From contig JANUWF010001273.1 in NCBI GenBank assembly GCA_026120185.1, forward strand, positions 930,001-994,000: a DNA stretch of 64,000 nt, in the 5' to 3' direction. A model generated the notes under the pieces. It was not told the DNA's origin. It saw only the letters and a list, made by a program, of their open reading frames with translations, and did not search any database. Origin of the DNA: Voacanga thouarsii (taxonomy: Eukaryota > Streptophyta > Magnoliopsida > Gentianales > Apocynaceae). Below, piece after piece: positions 31,834 through 43,095 of the stretch. Position 1 is the first letter of the stretch; every line of letters begins with the position of its first letter. Position numbers and translations under genes: made by a program.

Positions 31834-34800
31834 TTAATCTATGTCTCTTTCTTCACCAACGCTGATTTTTGTGCCTTCATTACTATCACAAGAAGGTACG
31901 TCACCTGAAATTAGTTCTAATCCTTCTCTGACACAAGCTACATCTTCATCTCGAGTAACTGGTCGATCATCTAACTATTGCTGTAGACATAGATTACCAT
32001 CTTGAAAAATTGAATAAATGTTAAAATTATCCCTCATATTCATCTTCACAACAACATTCTAGTCTGAATCAACTGGGTCAGCTACATACCAAAGTTGCTC
32101 TGCTTGAGTAGATAGAATAAAAGGCTCATCAACTAAACTATTCTCCTTGTACATTAAATGTTTAAAATTAACCAAAGTGAACTGGAACACATCTTACATT
32201 CTTCCTTTCTCATTATTGATCCAGTCATATCTGAACATCACATATTGAACATCATTTGAGTACCTAATCATCAAGATATCTTGTAAGACGCCATAATAAA
32301 TAACTTGCCCATACGAGGATTACTGTCTTTAGCAGTGGCAAAGCTTACTGTACTAGCCCTTAACATCACTCCACTACTTTGAGTTGTTTTTACTGCCTCA
32401 TGGGCCTTGGTATGAAATCGAAAACCATTGACAGTACATGCTTTGTGTCTTTTAGCATCTCTATGGGGCCCTCTCACAAGAATCCTAATACGTTAATCTA
32501 TTTGTACATCTGATGTGTTTTGCAAGCCCGCAATCTATATTCAAAGGTAATGAAAGACTAAAGTTAAGATACTTTTAAACTAAATATTAATTAATAATTA
32601 AAATAGAAATTCTTCATAGTAATCTCAAAATGCTTACATAATTCTTGAACCATTCATGGAATGTGTCAGTATGAACTTTTTGTATATAATTTCTCACAAC
32701 ACGAGGATGTTCCTTAACTAATTTAGACAAATGTATGCTAGATAGAATTTCAAATAAAATTTAAGTTGTCATGAAAATCTGATTAAACTAAACAATCTTT
32801 TTAAAAGAAAAAAATTAACACTTACTCTTGATAAGGAGAAACAGCATTTGTGCTTACAAGAATGTATATGTGTACCTGAACCAATGTGACACGATCTAAA
32901 GTGCACTTCTCACCTCGTCCAAGAACACGACCTATACTGATATGTTGATCACTATTCCTTTGTTGTCGATTAAACTTTGTTTCTACATCTCCCAAATATC
33001 TTGAACAAAAATTCATACATTCTTCCATCAAATAGCCTTGTGTAATTGAACCCTTAGGATGAGCTCAATTCCTTACATATTTCTTTAGAGTAATCAAGTA
33101 CCTATAATTTAAGGTCATGCTTTATACCCAATCAAAAAAGGAATATACATTGAAATATAATTGAAGAATCCAACGTACCTTTCAATTGGACACATCTAGT
33201 AAATTGTACTGCACCTCCAAGAAGAGCTTCTTCATCTAAATGAATGGGTAAATATTCCATTACATAAAAAAAAAAAGATGGAGGAAAGATTCTCTCGAGA
33301 TGACACATTGTTAGAGCAATTCAATCCTTCACATACTCTAGTTGTCGTTTTGTGTTCACCTTAGAGCACAATTGTCGAAAAAGTTTGATAACTCGATAAT
33401 CGCCATAACAACATTTTTAGGTGAAATTCTCCGAATAGCAGTAAGGAGCAATTGCTACATTAGAATGTGGTTGTCATGACTTTTTAAACCTAAAATGCTC
33501 CAATCAACAATATTCACTTGTCTCGATATATTCAAAGCATACCCATTTGGGACTTTCAATTCTTTTAAGACTTTACAAAATATCTCTTTATCTTGTTTAC
33601 TCATTGTATAAGGAGCTGGAGGTAACATTATGCGCAGTGAACCACTTGCTTGCTTAGGGTGTAACGGCTTCCTAATTCCTATATGTTGAAGGTCGCGACG
33701 AGCATAGACATTATCCTTTTACTTTTTTATGTTCATACATGTAAAAAGTATATTATCCATGTTATTCTTTTCAATATGTATGGGGTCAAGGCTATGGCAT
33801 AGCAAATTATACTCCCAATATTCTAATTCAAAGAAAATACTTTTCTTCTTGTAGCTATGCTCTTGGTGTTCAACTCATGCTTCTGCTTCTACTTTCTTGC
33901 TATCAAACCATCCATTTTATACTATCTAACAATACCATAACGTTGTAATTGCCATAAAATGTCAAACCCGGATAATGTAGCAGGATTTGGTCGATATTCT
34001 ACCTTCCCGTTGAAAGACACTTTGTATCTAAGCAGTATGTGAGTAGCAGGTAAAAAACGACGATGACCTCTATACGAGAACTTTCTCCCATATTTCAACC
34101 GACATGAATCAGTATCCTTATGACAACAAGGGTAAGCTTTTTCCCTTTTTGTACTCCAACCAGACAACATTGTATAGGCTGAAAAATCGCTAATAGTCCA
34201 CATTAATGCTGCATGTAATCGAAACATTTCATTACTGGAGGCATCATAGGTTTGGAGACCATCATGCCATAATTCACTTAATTAATCGATTAATGGTTGT
34301 AGGTACACATCAATCTTATTACCGGAACCTTTTGGACCATCAATCAACACTGACAAAATCAGAAACTGTTGAGTATTGCACAACCATGGGGGAAGATTGT
34401 AAGGAATAATCGCAACAGGCCACGTACTATGAGTTATACTCATTGTACAAAATGGATTAAATCTATCAGTGGAAAGACCGAGTCTAACATTTCTGGAATC
34501 ATTTGAAAACATGGATCCTCTCCTATCAAATTCTTTCCATGTTTTAGAATTAGTGGGATGTCTAAAAACACCATCATTGACTCGCTCGTTAGCATGCCAT
34601 TTTATGAGAGCAGAAGTTTTAGATGACATAAAATATTTTTGTAACTTTTATTTGAGCGGAAAATATCTCGTTTGCTTTGCAACTATCTTTTTGCCCCCTA
34701 CCCTGTACTGAGATGTTTCGCATACCAAACACATATCAAGCCTCTCATTCTCACCTCTAAATAACATATAGTTATTTGGATATGCATCATAAGTTACATA

Positions 34801-35442
34801 TGAAAATCCTAACTCATCCACTAATTTTCTAGCTTCGTAATATGAGGTTGGAATGTTAGCATGAGGGAATGCCTCTTTTAGAAACTTCGGGAACATAGTG
34901 ATGGAATTGTTAGTCCATCCATTTGTTACCTTAAGAAGTAACAAACGAACAATAAAGGAGAGCTTTGTAAAATTTTCATAATCGGAATATAGCTCACATT
35001 CTACATCATGCAAGAGTTTAAAAAAAGATTTTGTTACACTATCTGCTGCACTAACATCATCAACCATAGAAACCTCGCCTTCATTATTAACATCTTGGTT
35101 ATGTTTGCTAAATCCAATTGCATCATGTACCATGTCTACCATTTAATCACTGTCTTCTATTTCAAACATTAGATCATCATTTCTGGTTACATTTTCTAAA
35201 ATGTAAGATTCTCTATGATATATCCAATTCTTATACCCTTGTAGAAACCCATTAAGAATGCAATGGGCTAACACATCATTCCTACTCATGAAAAAATAAT
35301 TTTTACACTTCTTACATGGGCAACATATTTTGGAATTATATATGTACTCACTTGGAGCATAGGAAAAATCCAAGAATCTCTCAATTCCATATATGTACTC
35401 ACTTGTCCTTGTATTTAAATAGCCTATCTAACTTTTGTCCAA
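31834..35442 (-). pseudogene. TNP2 transposase gene of the CACTA element
   Basis: The catalytic transposase of CACTA elements. Domains in order: a transposase-associated domain (35145-35442) with CPCKKCKN and an ATG-to-TTG changed start near 35442; a Tnp2 core (33000-35140) with KLSFIVRLLLLKV, NVRLGLSTDRFNPF, STWPVAIIPYNLPPW, DVYLQPLID, LHAALMWTISDF, GHRRFLPATH and LKSHDNHIL; a DUF4218-like segment with EECMNFCSRYLGDVETKFNR (about 32960-33030); and a DUF4216-like segment with VNGFRFHTK and FTLVNFKHLMY (32150-32480). It ends at TAA 31834-31836. Two GT-AG introns fit at 32738-32825 (88 bp) and 32535-32637 (103 bp). Stops (for example at 35143) and frameshifts show decay. The TNP1-like gene follows 445 bp downstream. 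Confidence 0.9.
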
Positions 35443-37828
35443 ATGTACATTTGCACTTTTCATCTAAATGTTTTTTATATGCCCCAAAAACATATAGTGA
35501 GCAAGACTTAACAAATAATTTAGTTAAGCTTAACCAACACATAGTCTAATATGATCATAAAAATAGGAATTAAAAAAAAACCATACAAACTTATGAAACA
35601 CTATCTCATTGCCAATTTTTAGTGAAAAGCTATAGGAGCAAAAGGGTTGTTGAAGACACATCAGTTTGAGTAGGTTTAGTTGAAGTTTTTATTACTTTAA
35701 AATCAATTGTAGACAAGCAAAAGTCTCCAAGCAATAATGAGATAGCATTGTAGTTAGGAATATAGAGCAGATTATATTGACATTTTATGCTTTTGAACAC
35801 AGTTACAAATCAAAATTTATCACTACCACACATATCTATTAGTTATATAGGATATGCATTTTCCATGAACTGGAAGACTAGTGTCTTTAGCTAATTTTCA
35901 ATATTCCATGTTAAAAGTCATCTACAGCTACTGATCTATAGCAAGATTATTCTATGTAGCTATTTTTCAATATTCTATATCCTGCACTAAATACCTTTCC
36001 CTTTTATGTAACAATATTTTTTTGCAAAAATACAGAAATGCCTAGTACATCCCAGATTCTACACTACAGAAATGCCTAACTGCACTACTCCTCTAAGAAA
36101 TTCATCTATCCTCCAGATTGCAAGTGACCAGTAGTTCCCATATGTTCTTCCTCACCCTATAAATGTGGAATGATTAAGTGAACATGGAAATTGAAACTCT
36201 AGCAATTTAGAATGTCACATTGAAAGGAAGGGAAGGGAGACGAAGGAGATGAAGAGAGAAAAGAGAAGGAAGAAGAAAAGGGGACAAAATAGAAGTAGAA
36301 GAAGAAGAATTGAAATGATGATTAGAGATTAAGATGATCTGTATTAGGGGGGGGGATAGAAAAGAAAAACCCATGTTAACAAGATTAGCCATGAAAAATG
36401 TCATGTGGAAGACATATGACAAACTTCTGCTAGTTTCAAAAGATAAAATCTAAGGGAGGGGTAAAATCTATTCTTTTAATAGTAAGAGGGCAACCAGAAA
36501 CATTTTTCAATTAATGGAGAGATGATGACAAAAGAAAAGTTTGAGGGCCTCTTACATTTTTTGCCCATTTTAGAAGCACCTCTATGGTTGTTTTGCAAAA
36601 GTAGCATTCCTAACTTTGTTTAAGTTATAACTACAAGTGAAAATCCACACAAAAACATTTCAAAACTACTTGTGGTTTTATAATACTGAAAGTAACTAAG
36701 ATTCCATCCATTATTGATAATTTTGTAGGGTTCTATTTTCTATGTAATGCGTGGAAAATTAGTAACTGTGGCTCATGGACAATAGTAGTCCAGTTATATT
36801 TTCAAAGGTAGCTTGTATAATATAAGTTGCAATGATGTGATAACATTGTGGATATCTTACCCTGATTGTAAAGGGTATTGCTTTTGTTGTGCTGATCATG
36901 TTGGAGAGGCCTAATGGCTAGATACATCATATATTCAGCTTGCACTGATATGATTTCTGAATGCATGAGTGTTGCAAATTAAAGTTGGGCTAATGTTAGT
37001 AGGATATGGATGTCCATATGCATTTACTACATGCGGACATGTTCAAAAAGTATATGCCATATTCGTATATGAGTATCTCCGACTATTACTCCTTTCCAAA
37101 ATGACTTTCTTCTATTCTTTCATGATCCAGAAATAGTGTGGTATCATTACAAGAAAGTTTTAACTTCAAAATATTAACTTGTTTCTATTATTCTCAAAGC
37201 TAGAATGGTTGTTGATATTGAAATTCCTCGATAATTAAAAATTAATAAACCATTAAAAAAGCCCTAACATTCTACTTCTCTTTAATCTTTTGTAAGTTTT
37301 TAACTTTCCTTTACACCCATGTCCACCTATAGTATGACATTCTGTTGAAAACAGTGGGATAGTTTTTCAAGATCCTCTATTTTGATACCATTTGGCAGTA
37401 GTATGCAACTCAAAGAAGCATTGCAATTGCACCTGCATGTACAGAGGCATGTTCATGAGCAATTAGAGGCATCAAAAGTTCTTATTCAGATGTATAGTAA
37501 CCATCTAGATCTAATATCATTCTTTTGCCTAACTACACTAGTCCTTTAACAAATTCACCCATCTTCCGTGATGGGATTGCAATCAACATAAAAATGAAAT
37601 GCCAAAGAAGAGAAACAACAAACATCAAGAAGTCTCCTCTACAGTGCCTCCAATTAAATGCAGAAGAATATCATGAACAAACATATTTCACATAATAGGT
37701 ACTCAACATTACCAAAATTCTTGAATCAAATGGTGCAATTCAAAACTTATATACACAAAAAAGAGGGGGACACCATTTACTTTCAGAACAAAGAAATCAA
37801 ACTAAATAAAGATGGGTGAAAGAAATAC
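35443..37828 (-). other. Region upstream of TNP2, possibly a leader intron
   Basis: There is no coding motif on either strand. A splice-donor-like GTATTTC starts at 37828 on the minus strand, so the region may be a long intron between an untranslated first exon and TNP2. It contains a run of ten or so G near 36348-36357 and a CATTACAAGAAAG phrase at 37147 that resembles a CACTA terminus but has no partner. Confidence 0.4.
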
Positions 37829-38150
37829 CTTCAAAATAGCGAAGCCGGTCTCTGCCAAACAACCCAGCACCAAAGAATAGAGGTAAACACCAGGGGTATG
37901 GGGAAGAAGAATCACAATAGAGTTAGGACATTCGATTTCCCTCGCAGAAACGTTAGGCACAAAAAAAAAAAAAAGAAAACAATTGCCGCCAATTAGTGAA
38001 AGCTATAGAAGCCAGTAGCTGTGGTCTTGGGCGGTTGAAGTGAATGGTTAGTCTAAGAGGATGAGGTTCAGATTGGCGCTGATTCAGTCCGCAAGAGCGA
38101 CTGAGCAAGGGAAAATGCAATTTTGGACCGCAGACGCCACCCAATGCAAA
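37829..38150 (-). promoter_or_regulatory. GC-rich putative untranslated first exon of the TNP transcription unit
   Basis: This is the only clearly GC-rich block within several kilobases. It sits about 600 bp inside the 5' CACTA terminus and ends with a good splice donor (TTTTGAAG then GTATTTC) on the transposase strand. In maize Spm, a GC-rich untranslated first exon just inside the 5' end acts as a regulatory region; by position and composition this could be the equivalent. The minus-strand frame at 37953-38144 has no known motif. Role is inferred. Confidence 0.4.
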
Positions 38151-38169
38151 TGACTAGTTCGTGGTTCTT

Positions 38170-38746
38170 TTTATTTTTTGTTTTTTTTATTTACTCATTG
38201 AATTGAGGAATTTTTTTATACAATTGTTGGGTATTTCATAGCTTGTTTACAAATTTGTAAACATTCCGTAAACAGCGTTTTTTTTAAAATTAATAATTTT
38301 TTACATTTTATGAGTGCAAAAATTTCTTTCAAACCTTTTTAATATATATTCTTATGGTACTTTTTTTCCCCTACAAATAAATGGTTAATTACACGAATTA
38401 ATTAATTTTTATTTTTAAATCATTAAGTTAATAAATATTAAATTTGTTTTCAAATTCTCTTAACATTTATTTTTAAAAGTCCTTTTAAATTAAATTCTAA
38501 AAATCAATATTCAAAATATCATATCCATCATTTTCTTCATTGCAAAAGGTTATCATTTTGGTTGTAAATAAATATGGTTTATACAACCACATACTTTGAT
38601 TGCAATTGGTTAATTTTTGTTGCAGGATATTAAATGTTCATGATATTTGCAATGAACAATTTTTTCGACACAATTAAGTGCTTATTTGCAACCAAAATTC
38701 ATCCGACGTAAATAATATAATTGCGAAAACCTTTTTTCTTGTAGTG
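38170..38746 (-). repeat. 5' subterminal region and terminal inverted repeat of the CACTA element
   Basis: Read inward from 38746 the end is CACTACAAGAAAAAAGG (TIR 38730-38746), the hallmark of CACTA elements. The following 550 bp contain repeated GCAATT/TTGCAA and GTAAATAA phrases typical of subterminal binding regions. The bases outside are AAT (38747-38749), then copia-2 gag. This subterminal sequence is unlike the 5' end of the second CACTA element (48927 on). Confidence 0.8.
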
Positions 38747-38749
38747 AAT

Positions 38750-40049
38750 GTTCGTTGAAAAGAGCCAGTCTGTAAGGCAGGAGGCTTTTAGAACAATCAT
38801 TAAAACCAAGAAGGGCTGAGGGGGCATCAATCAGGGAGTATATGCCCTAAATGATTGTTATATTCGAGGAATCAGAAGTCTTGGGGGTTGTGATTGACCC
38901 TGAGAGCAAGTGGATATGGTTCTCGAATCTTTTCCAAACTCTTTTCTTAGTTCAAGTTGAATTAAAACATAAACAAGTTAAACAGGAGTTTAACAGAGTT
39001 AATGAATGAACTCTTGATGACAGAGAAGGTCATGAAACCACAGTCTAAGGCTATGACTGCTAAGGCTTCTTCTTCAAGAACTGGGTCCAAGCCCTGAAAG
39101 TTCAAGAAAAAGAAAGGAAATACAATAGCCTAACCCAAGTTCCATTCTAACAATCCCAAAGGCAAGTGCTTCAAATGTGGGAAGAAGGAAAACTGAAAAA
39201 AGGAGTGTCCAAATCTTCAGTCCAAGAAAAACCTCACAAGTATTGTTTACTATTTAGAGTCTATATTAATAGTTGGATCAACTTCCACTTAGATTCTTAA
39301 TTCTTAAGCCAAATGATCATATTTGTAACTCCTTGCAAGGGTTTAGGAAGATAAGAGGACTCTAGAAGGGCGAATATGTACTATGAGTTGGAAATGGAGT
39401 ACAACAATGGGTCCAAGTAGTGGGAGAGCTAGAACTTCTTTTTTATTGTAATAAGATAGTTATTTTGAAGGATATTTTATATGTACCTAGTTTTAAATAG
39501 AATTTAATTTCAGTTGCAAATATAATAAATCATGGCTATTCTGTTTCCTTCTATTCTGGTATTACTATCAGTAGAAATAGAGAAGTTTGATGTACTGGGC
39601 ACGTATAGGAAAACTTATTCTTCATAAATCCTATTGACAATCAATTAAACCATGTTCAAAGTGAACCTTTAAATAGAAAGAGAAAAACCAATGTCAATGA
39701 CTCTAATCTATGGCATGTAAGGAAGGGTCACATTAAATCCACTTGGATTCAGAAGTTACTCTATAATGGACCTTTGGACTCATTGAGATTGGAAAGTTGG
39801 CCTTAGTGTAAATCTTGCCTTATTGGAAAAATGACCAAAAGGTCTTTTACCTAAATAGGGGATAGAGCCAATGAGATATTGATCCTTGTTTACACTAATA
39901 TATATGGTCCATTGTCTACACTAGCTAGAGGGGGGTTTAAGTACTTCATCACTTCCACGAATAATTTACAAAGTACGGATACATTTATGTGATGATACTT
40001 AAATTTGACTTATTTGAAAAGTTTAAGGCTGAAGTGGTGCATCAAACAA
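38750..40049 (+). pseudogene. copia-2 gag (5' truncated), protease and pre-integrase
   Basis: Copia homology starts abruptly inside Gag at MFVEKSQSVRQEAFRTIIKT, equivalent to about residue 80 of the copia-1 gag. The zinc knuckle near 39165-39210 reads C-F-K-C-x4-Asn-x4-C: the metal-binding His has become Asn, next to a TGA. The protease segment is decayed near 39290-39350 (SNSLQGFRK-like tail). The pre-integrase motif SNLWHVRKGHI is near 39705. The integrase N-terminal region reaches KAEVVHQT at 40049, where a solo LTR is inserted. Same family as copia-1, with independent stop codons. Confidence 0.8.
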
Positions 40050-41566
40050 TGATATGTATAGACTTGGGTATAAAAATCATATAAAAATAAGTACATTCCC
40101 AATCAAGTTTAAATTAAAACGTTAACCCCAAATTACACATATGAGCAAGCATACTCATTATTAAGAATATTATAGGATTCAAACGAGTGTTGAACCTCCA
40201 AGAACAAGTATGCATTAATCACTTTTCTTTCATTGTTTAATCGACTCAATAAAGTGAAAAATAATAAAAATAAAATAAAATAAAATAAAAGAATATATAA
40301 ATGTCAAGGATGGAAAATTATATAACTCAAACCATTATTTTGACAAACACGACATTAAAGCACCCAGTCATTATCATAACTATTTATTCTCTTGGCATCA
40401 TGAAGGATTAAGATAAATTCACTTCTTTTCCAATCCATGAAATTACTATCTTCTAGACAAATTAGTATCACATATCCTGTCTCAACTAATTCACCTAAAA
40501 GATGCGTTAAACACAATCCTTGATTAAATCCCCATATATTGACAAACTTAAAACATGAAATTAATCAATGAATCCATATCCTGGTAAACATCAGTTAACC
40601 TTTAATTACCCAGTTCTTAGCAATTAACCATTTTTTCAAGCAAGTTAATAGACAACAAATATGAAATTAATGAATTGAAACCACCATCAATCCATTTTCC
40701 AAGCAAGTTAATAGAAAGAAACAACAAATGAATCTTGTAATCAGCATAAGTAATAAGATACCAAGAATAATAATCAATTAATCAAACGATCAAAGTAACA
40801 CTAAAAATCATGAATACCTAAAACAATGTCAAATTACAATAACACAAGTAATACATCATTGTTCAAGAAAAGAAAACAAAGTTAAAAGAAAGCACTCATA
40901 GACAAGCCTCCTTCTTCTTCCTTCATAGACTCTCTTGTACAATCCTCCTTGATTTGAGTGATTTGATGTTTGATTCGTGAATTCCCCTATTTGCCTTATG
41001 TTTTCCCTCTATTTATAGGCTTTAGAAGTGACTAAATTTGTTCCTCTAGGGTTTCTGGCTGAATAGAAGTAGAAAAATACTAAAATTCAATAAATTACAC
41101 AAAAATGCGCATGAAAATTGAGGCACCGCCTCAGTAGCAGTGCACAACCGGCACCGCTTAACCTGTCTAGGGCTGGCGCCGGTTGTGGTCTGTTTCTCCA
41201 TTCATTCGTCGATTTTTCCTGATTTTCAGGCCAACTCTTCCAGACTGTAGCCGGCACTGCCTCTGAGCTCCTAATCGGCGCCAGCTGTATTATGTTTAGC
41301 TCTGTTTCACTGATTTTTTTATCATCTTAAAGTGCGTGCCTACAGCACATGGTTGGTGCAGATTCTCTGGTCCTAGCTAGCGCTGCCTCTACTCTGTTTA
41401 GCGAAGATTTTACCTTATATTACCCCTAAAATCTAAAATAATGCACAAAATACCTTTCCAAGGATAAAATCTCAAATATGAAGGAATATGACCAGTTATT
41501 GTACAAAATGTATCACAAAATGGCCTCAAATAACTAGAGAATATATGACTAATTTACGCCCCATCA
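40050..41566 (-). mobile_element. Solo LTR of the gypsy-1/gypsy-2 family
   Basis: On the minus strand the unit runs from TGATGGGGCGTAAATTAG at 41566 to CTATACATATCA at 40050 and matches the gypsy-1 LTR throughout, including the GC-rich motifs near 41130-41290. Only one LTR is present and copia-2 integrase resumes directly after it (GTAAACTAATCAAAACCTTA). The flanks AACAA (40045-40049) and AATAG (41567-41571) are a TSD with two transitions. Confidence 0.85.
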
Positions 41567-43095
41567 AATAGGTAAACTAATCAAAACCTTACGATCAGAT
41601 TGTGGTAGAGAATTCTTTCTCGGTGAATTCAAAAATTACATGGTACATTATGGTATAGTATCCTAGTTCTCTGCACCGAGAACACCCCCAGTAGAATGGA
41701 GTAGCTGGGAAAAGGAACGGGACTTTGACGAAAATAGTTTGGAGCATGATATCTCATGCTTCTCTTCCAGTTTCTTTTTTTTTTTATATTTCTTGAAAAC
41801 AATGATATATATATTCTAAACCTGGTCCCTAACAAGTTAGTACCTTAGACATCTTATGAGATGTAGACTGGGCGTAAGCTAAGTCTGAACCATCTTTGGA
41901 GATGGGATTGTTCAGCTTATGTACTGATCAATAGAGACAAGTTAAAACTAAGGTTAGAATTATGCTACTTTGTTGGGTATCCAAAAGGAACAAAAGGTGG
42001 TTACTTTTATCATCCCATGAAGAAAAAACTACTTATAAGTACCAATGCTAGATGCCTAGAGGAAGATCAAAGTACATCCACAAAAGGTTCAACTAGGTTG
42101 GAACTCGATGTGAAGTTATCTTCTGAATCAATTTCTTCAAACCAGATTGTGGAACAAGAAGAGACATAATCTCAAGAACCTATACAAAGGGAGCTTTGTC
42201 ATAGTGGAAGGGAAGCTAGGGTTCCAGAAAGATAGATTAGAAAGGTTTTTTACCTAGTCTCGAACCATCAGGAACAGGATCCCACAAGATCGAGGAGGTT
42301 ATTTCTGATACCGATATAGATCTATGGCATGAAGCAATGAAAGCTGATCTATATGCTTCAATCAGGTTTCGGATCTTGTAACTTTACCTGAAAGGATAAA
42401 ACCCATTAGGTATTAGTGGGTATACAAGAAGAAAAGATGTGCAGATGGGAAGGTAGAAACCTTCAAAGCTAAGCTTGTAGCAAAATGGTACATGTAGAAA
42501 GAGAGTATTGATTATGAGGAAACCTATTCCCCGATGGCCATACTTAAGTCCATTTGTATCCTTCTTGCCATCGCATGTCATTATGACTATGAGATATAGA
42601 AAATGGATGTTAAAATGACCTTTTTTAATATAGCCATCTTAGCGAAGACATCTATATGTCCCAACTGAAGAGCTTTATTGCTAAAGGCCAGAAACATATA
42701 GTTTGTACGCTTAAAAAGTCCATTTATGGACTAAAGTAGGCATCAAGAGCATGGAATCTTCATTTTGATGAGACTGTAAAGTCTTATGATTTTATTCAAA
42801 ATGAGGATGAACCGTGTGAACTAGAAACTGGAAGGTATTAATGTGGTTTTTGTTGTGCTATATGTGGATGACATTCTATTCATTGGAAAGGATGTAGGGA
42901 TATTGTCATTTACAATAGTTTGGCTGTCTAGTCAATTTAGAATGAAAGACTTAGGAGAAGCTAGTTACATTTTTAGGATTAAACTTCTTAGAAATAGGAA
43001 TCAGAAAATGTTAGATTTATCCTAAGCCATATACATTAACAAGATGTTGGAAAAGTTCAGCATGGACTAATGCAATGGAGCACTAATCCCTTGCA
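41567..43095 (+). pseudogene. copia-2 integrase C-terminal half and reverse transcriptase
   Basis: The integrase continues after the solo LTR with KLIKTLRSDCGREF-like sequence (41572-41620), then YEM-type and VGYPKGTKGGYFYHP motifs (41950-42020). The RT starts near 42380. It keeps KMDVKMTFF-like (42600), KKSIYGLK followed by a TAG (42710-42735), and the catalytic YVDDILFIGKD (42861-42893). It ends at a DSCNGALIPC-like phrase where the copia solo LTR interrupts it. Many stops. Confidence 0.82.

Larger units (their letters stand above)
7138..38746 (-). mobile_element. CACTA (En/Spm) compartment, probably a fusion of two elements
   Basis: A CACTA-superfamily DNA transposon region with its transposase genes on the minus strand, so the 5' end is at the right. 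The right end is a clean terminus, CACTACAAGAAAA when read from 38746 inward. The left end is degenerate: GTATTAGCAAGAAAAA near 7138, preceded by a second similar copy near 7121. Inside are a repeat array (7640-9574), HSP70-like fragments (9818-9982 and 29044-29155), TNP1-like (29678-31389) and TNP2-like (31834-35442) genes, and a GC-rich first-exon candidate (37829-38150). Nested insertions are gypsy-1 (13822-23142) and a solo LTR (23242-27745). The left flank is copia-1 RNaseH and the right flank is copia-2 gag, so the two ends do not bracket one target site. Confidence 0.7.

Noticed and set aside
37147..38746. A separate 1.6-kb CACTA element starting at CATTACAAGAAAG.
   Set aside because: The left terminus has a mismatch in CACTA, lacks a preceding AAT, and shows no matching subterminal repeat.
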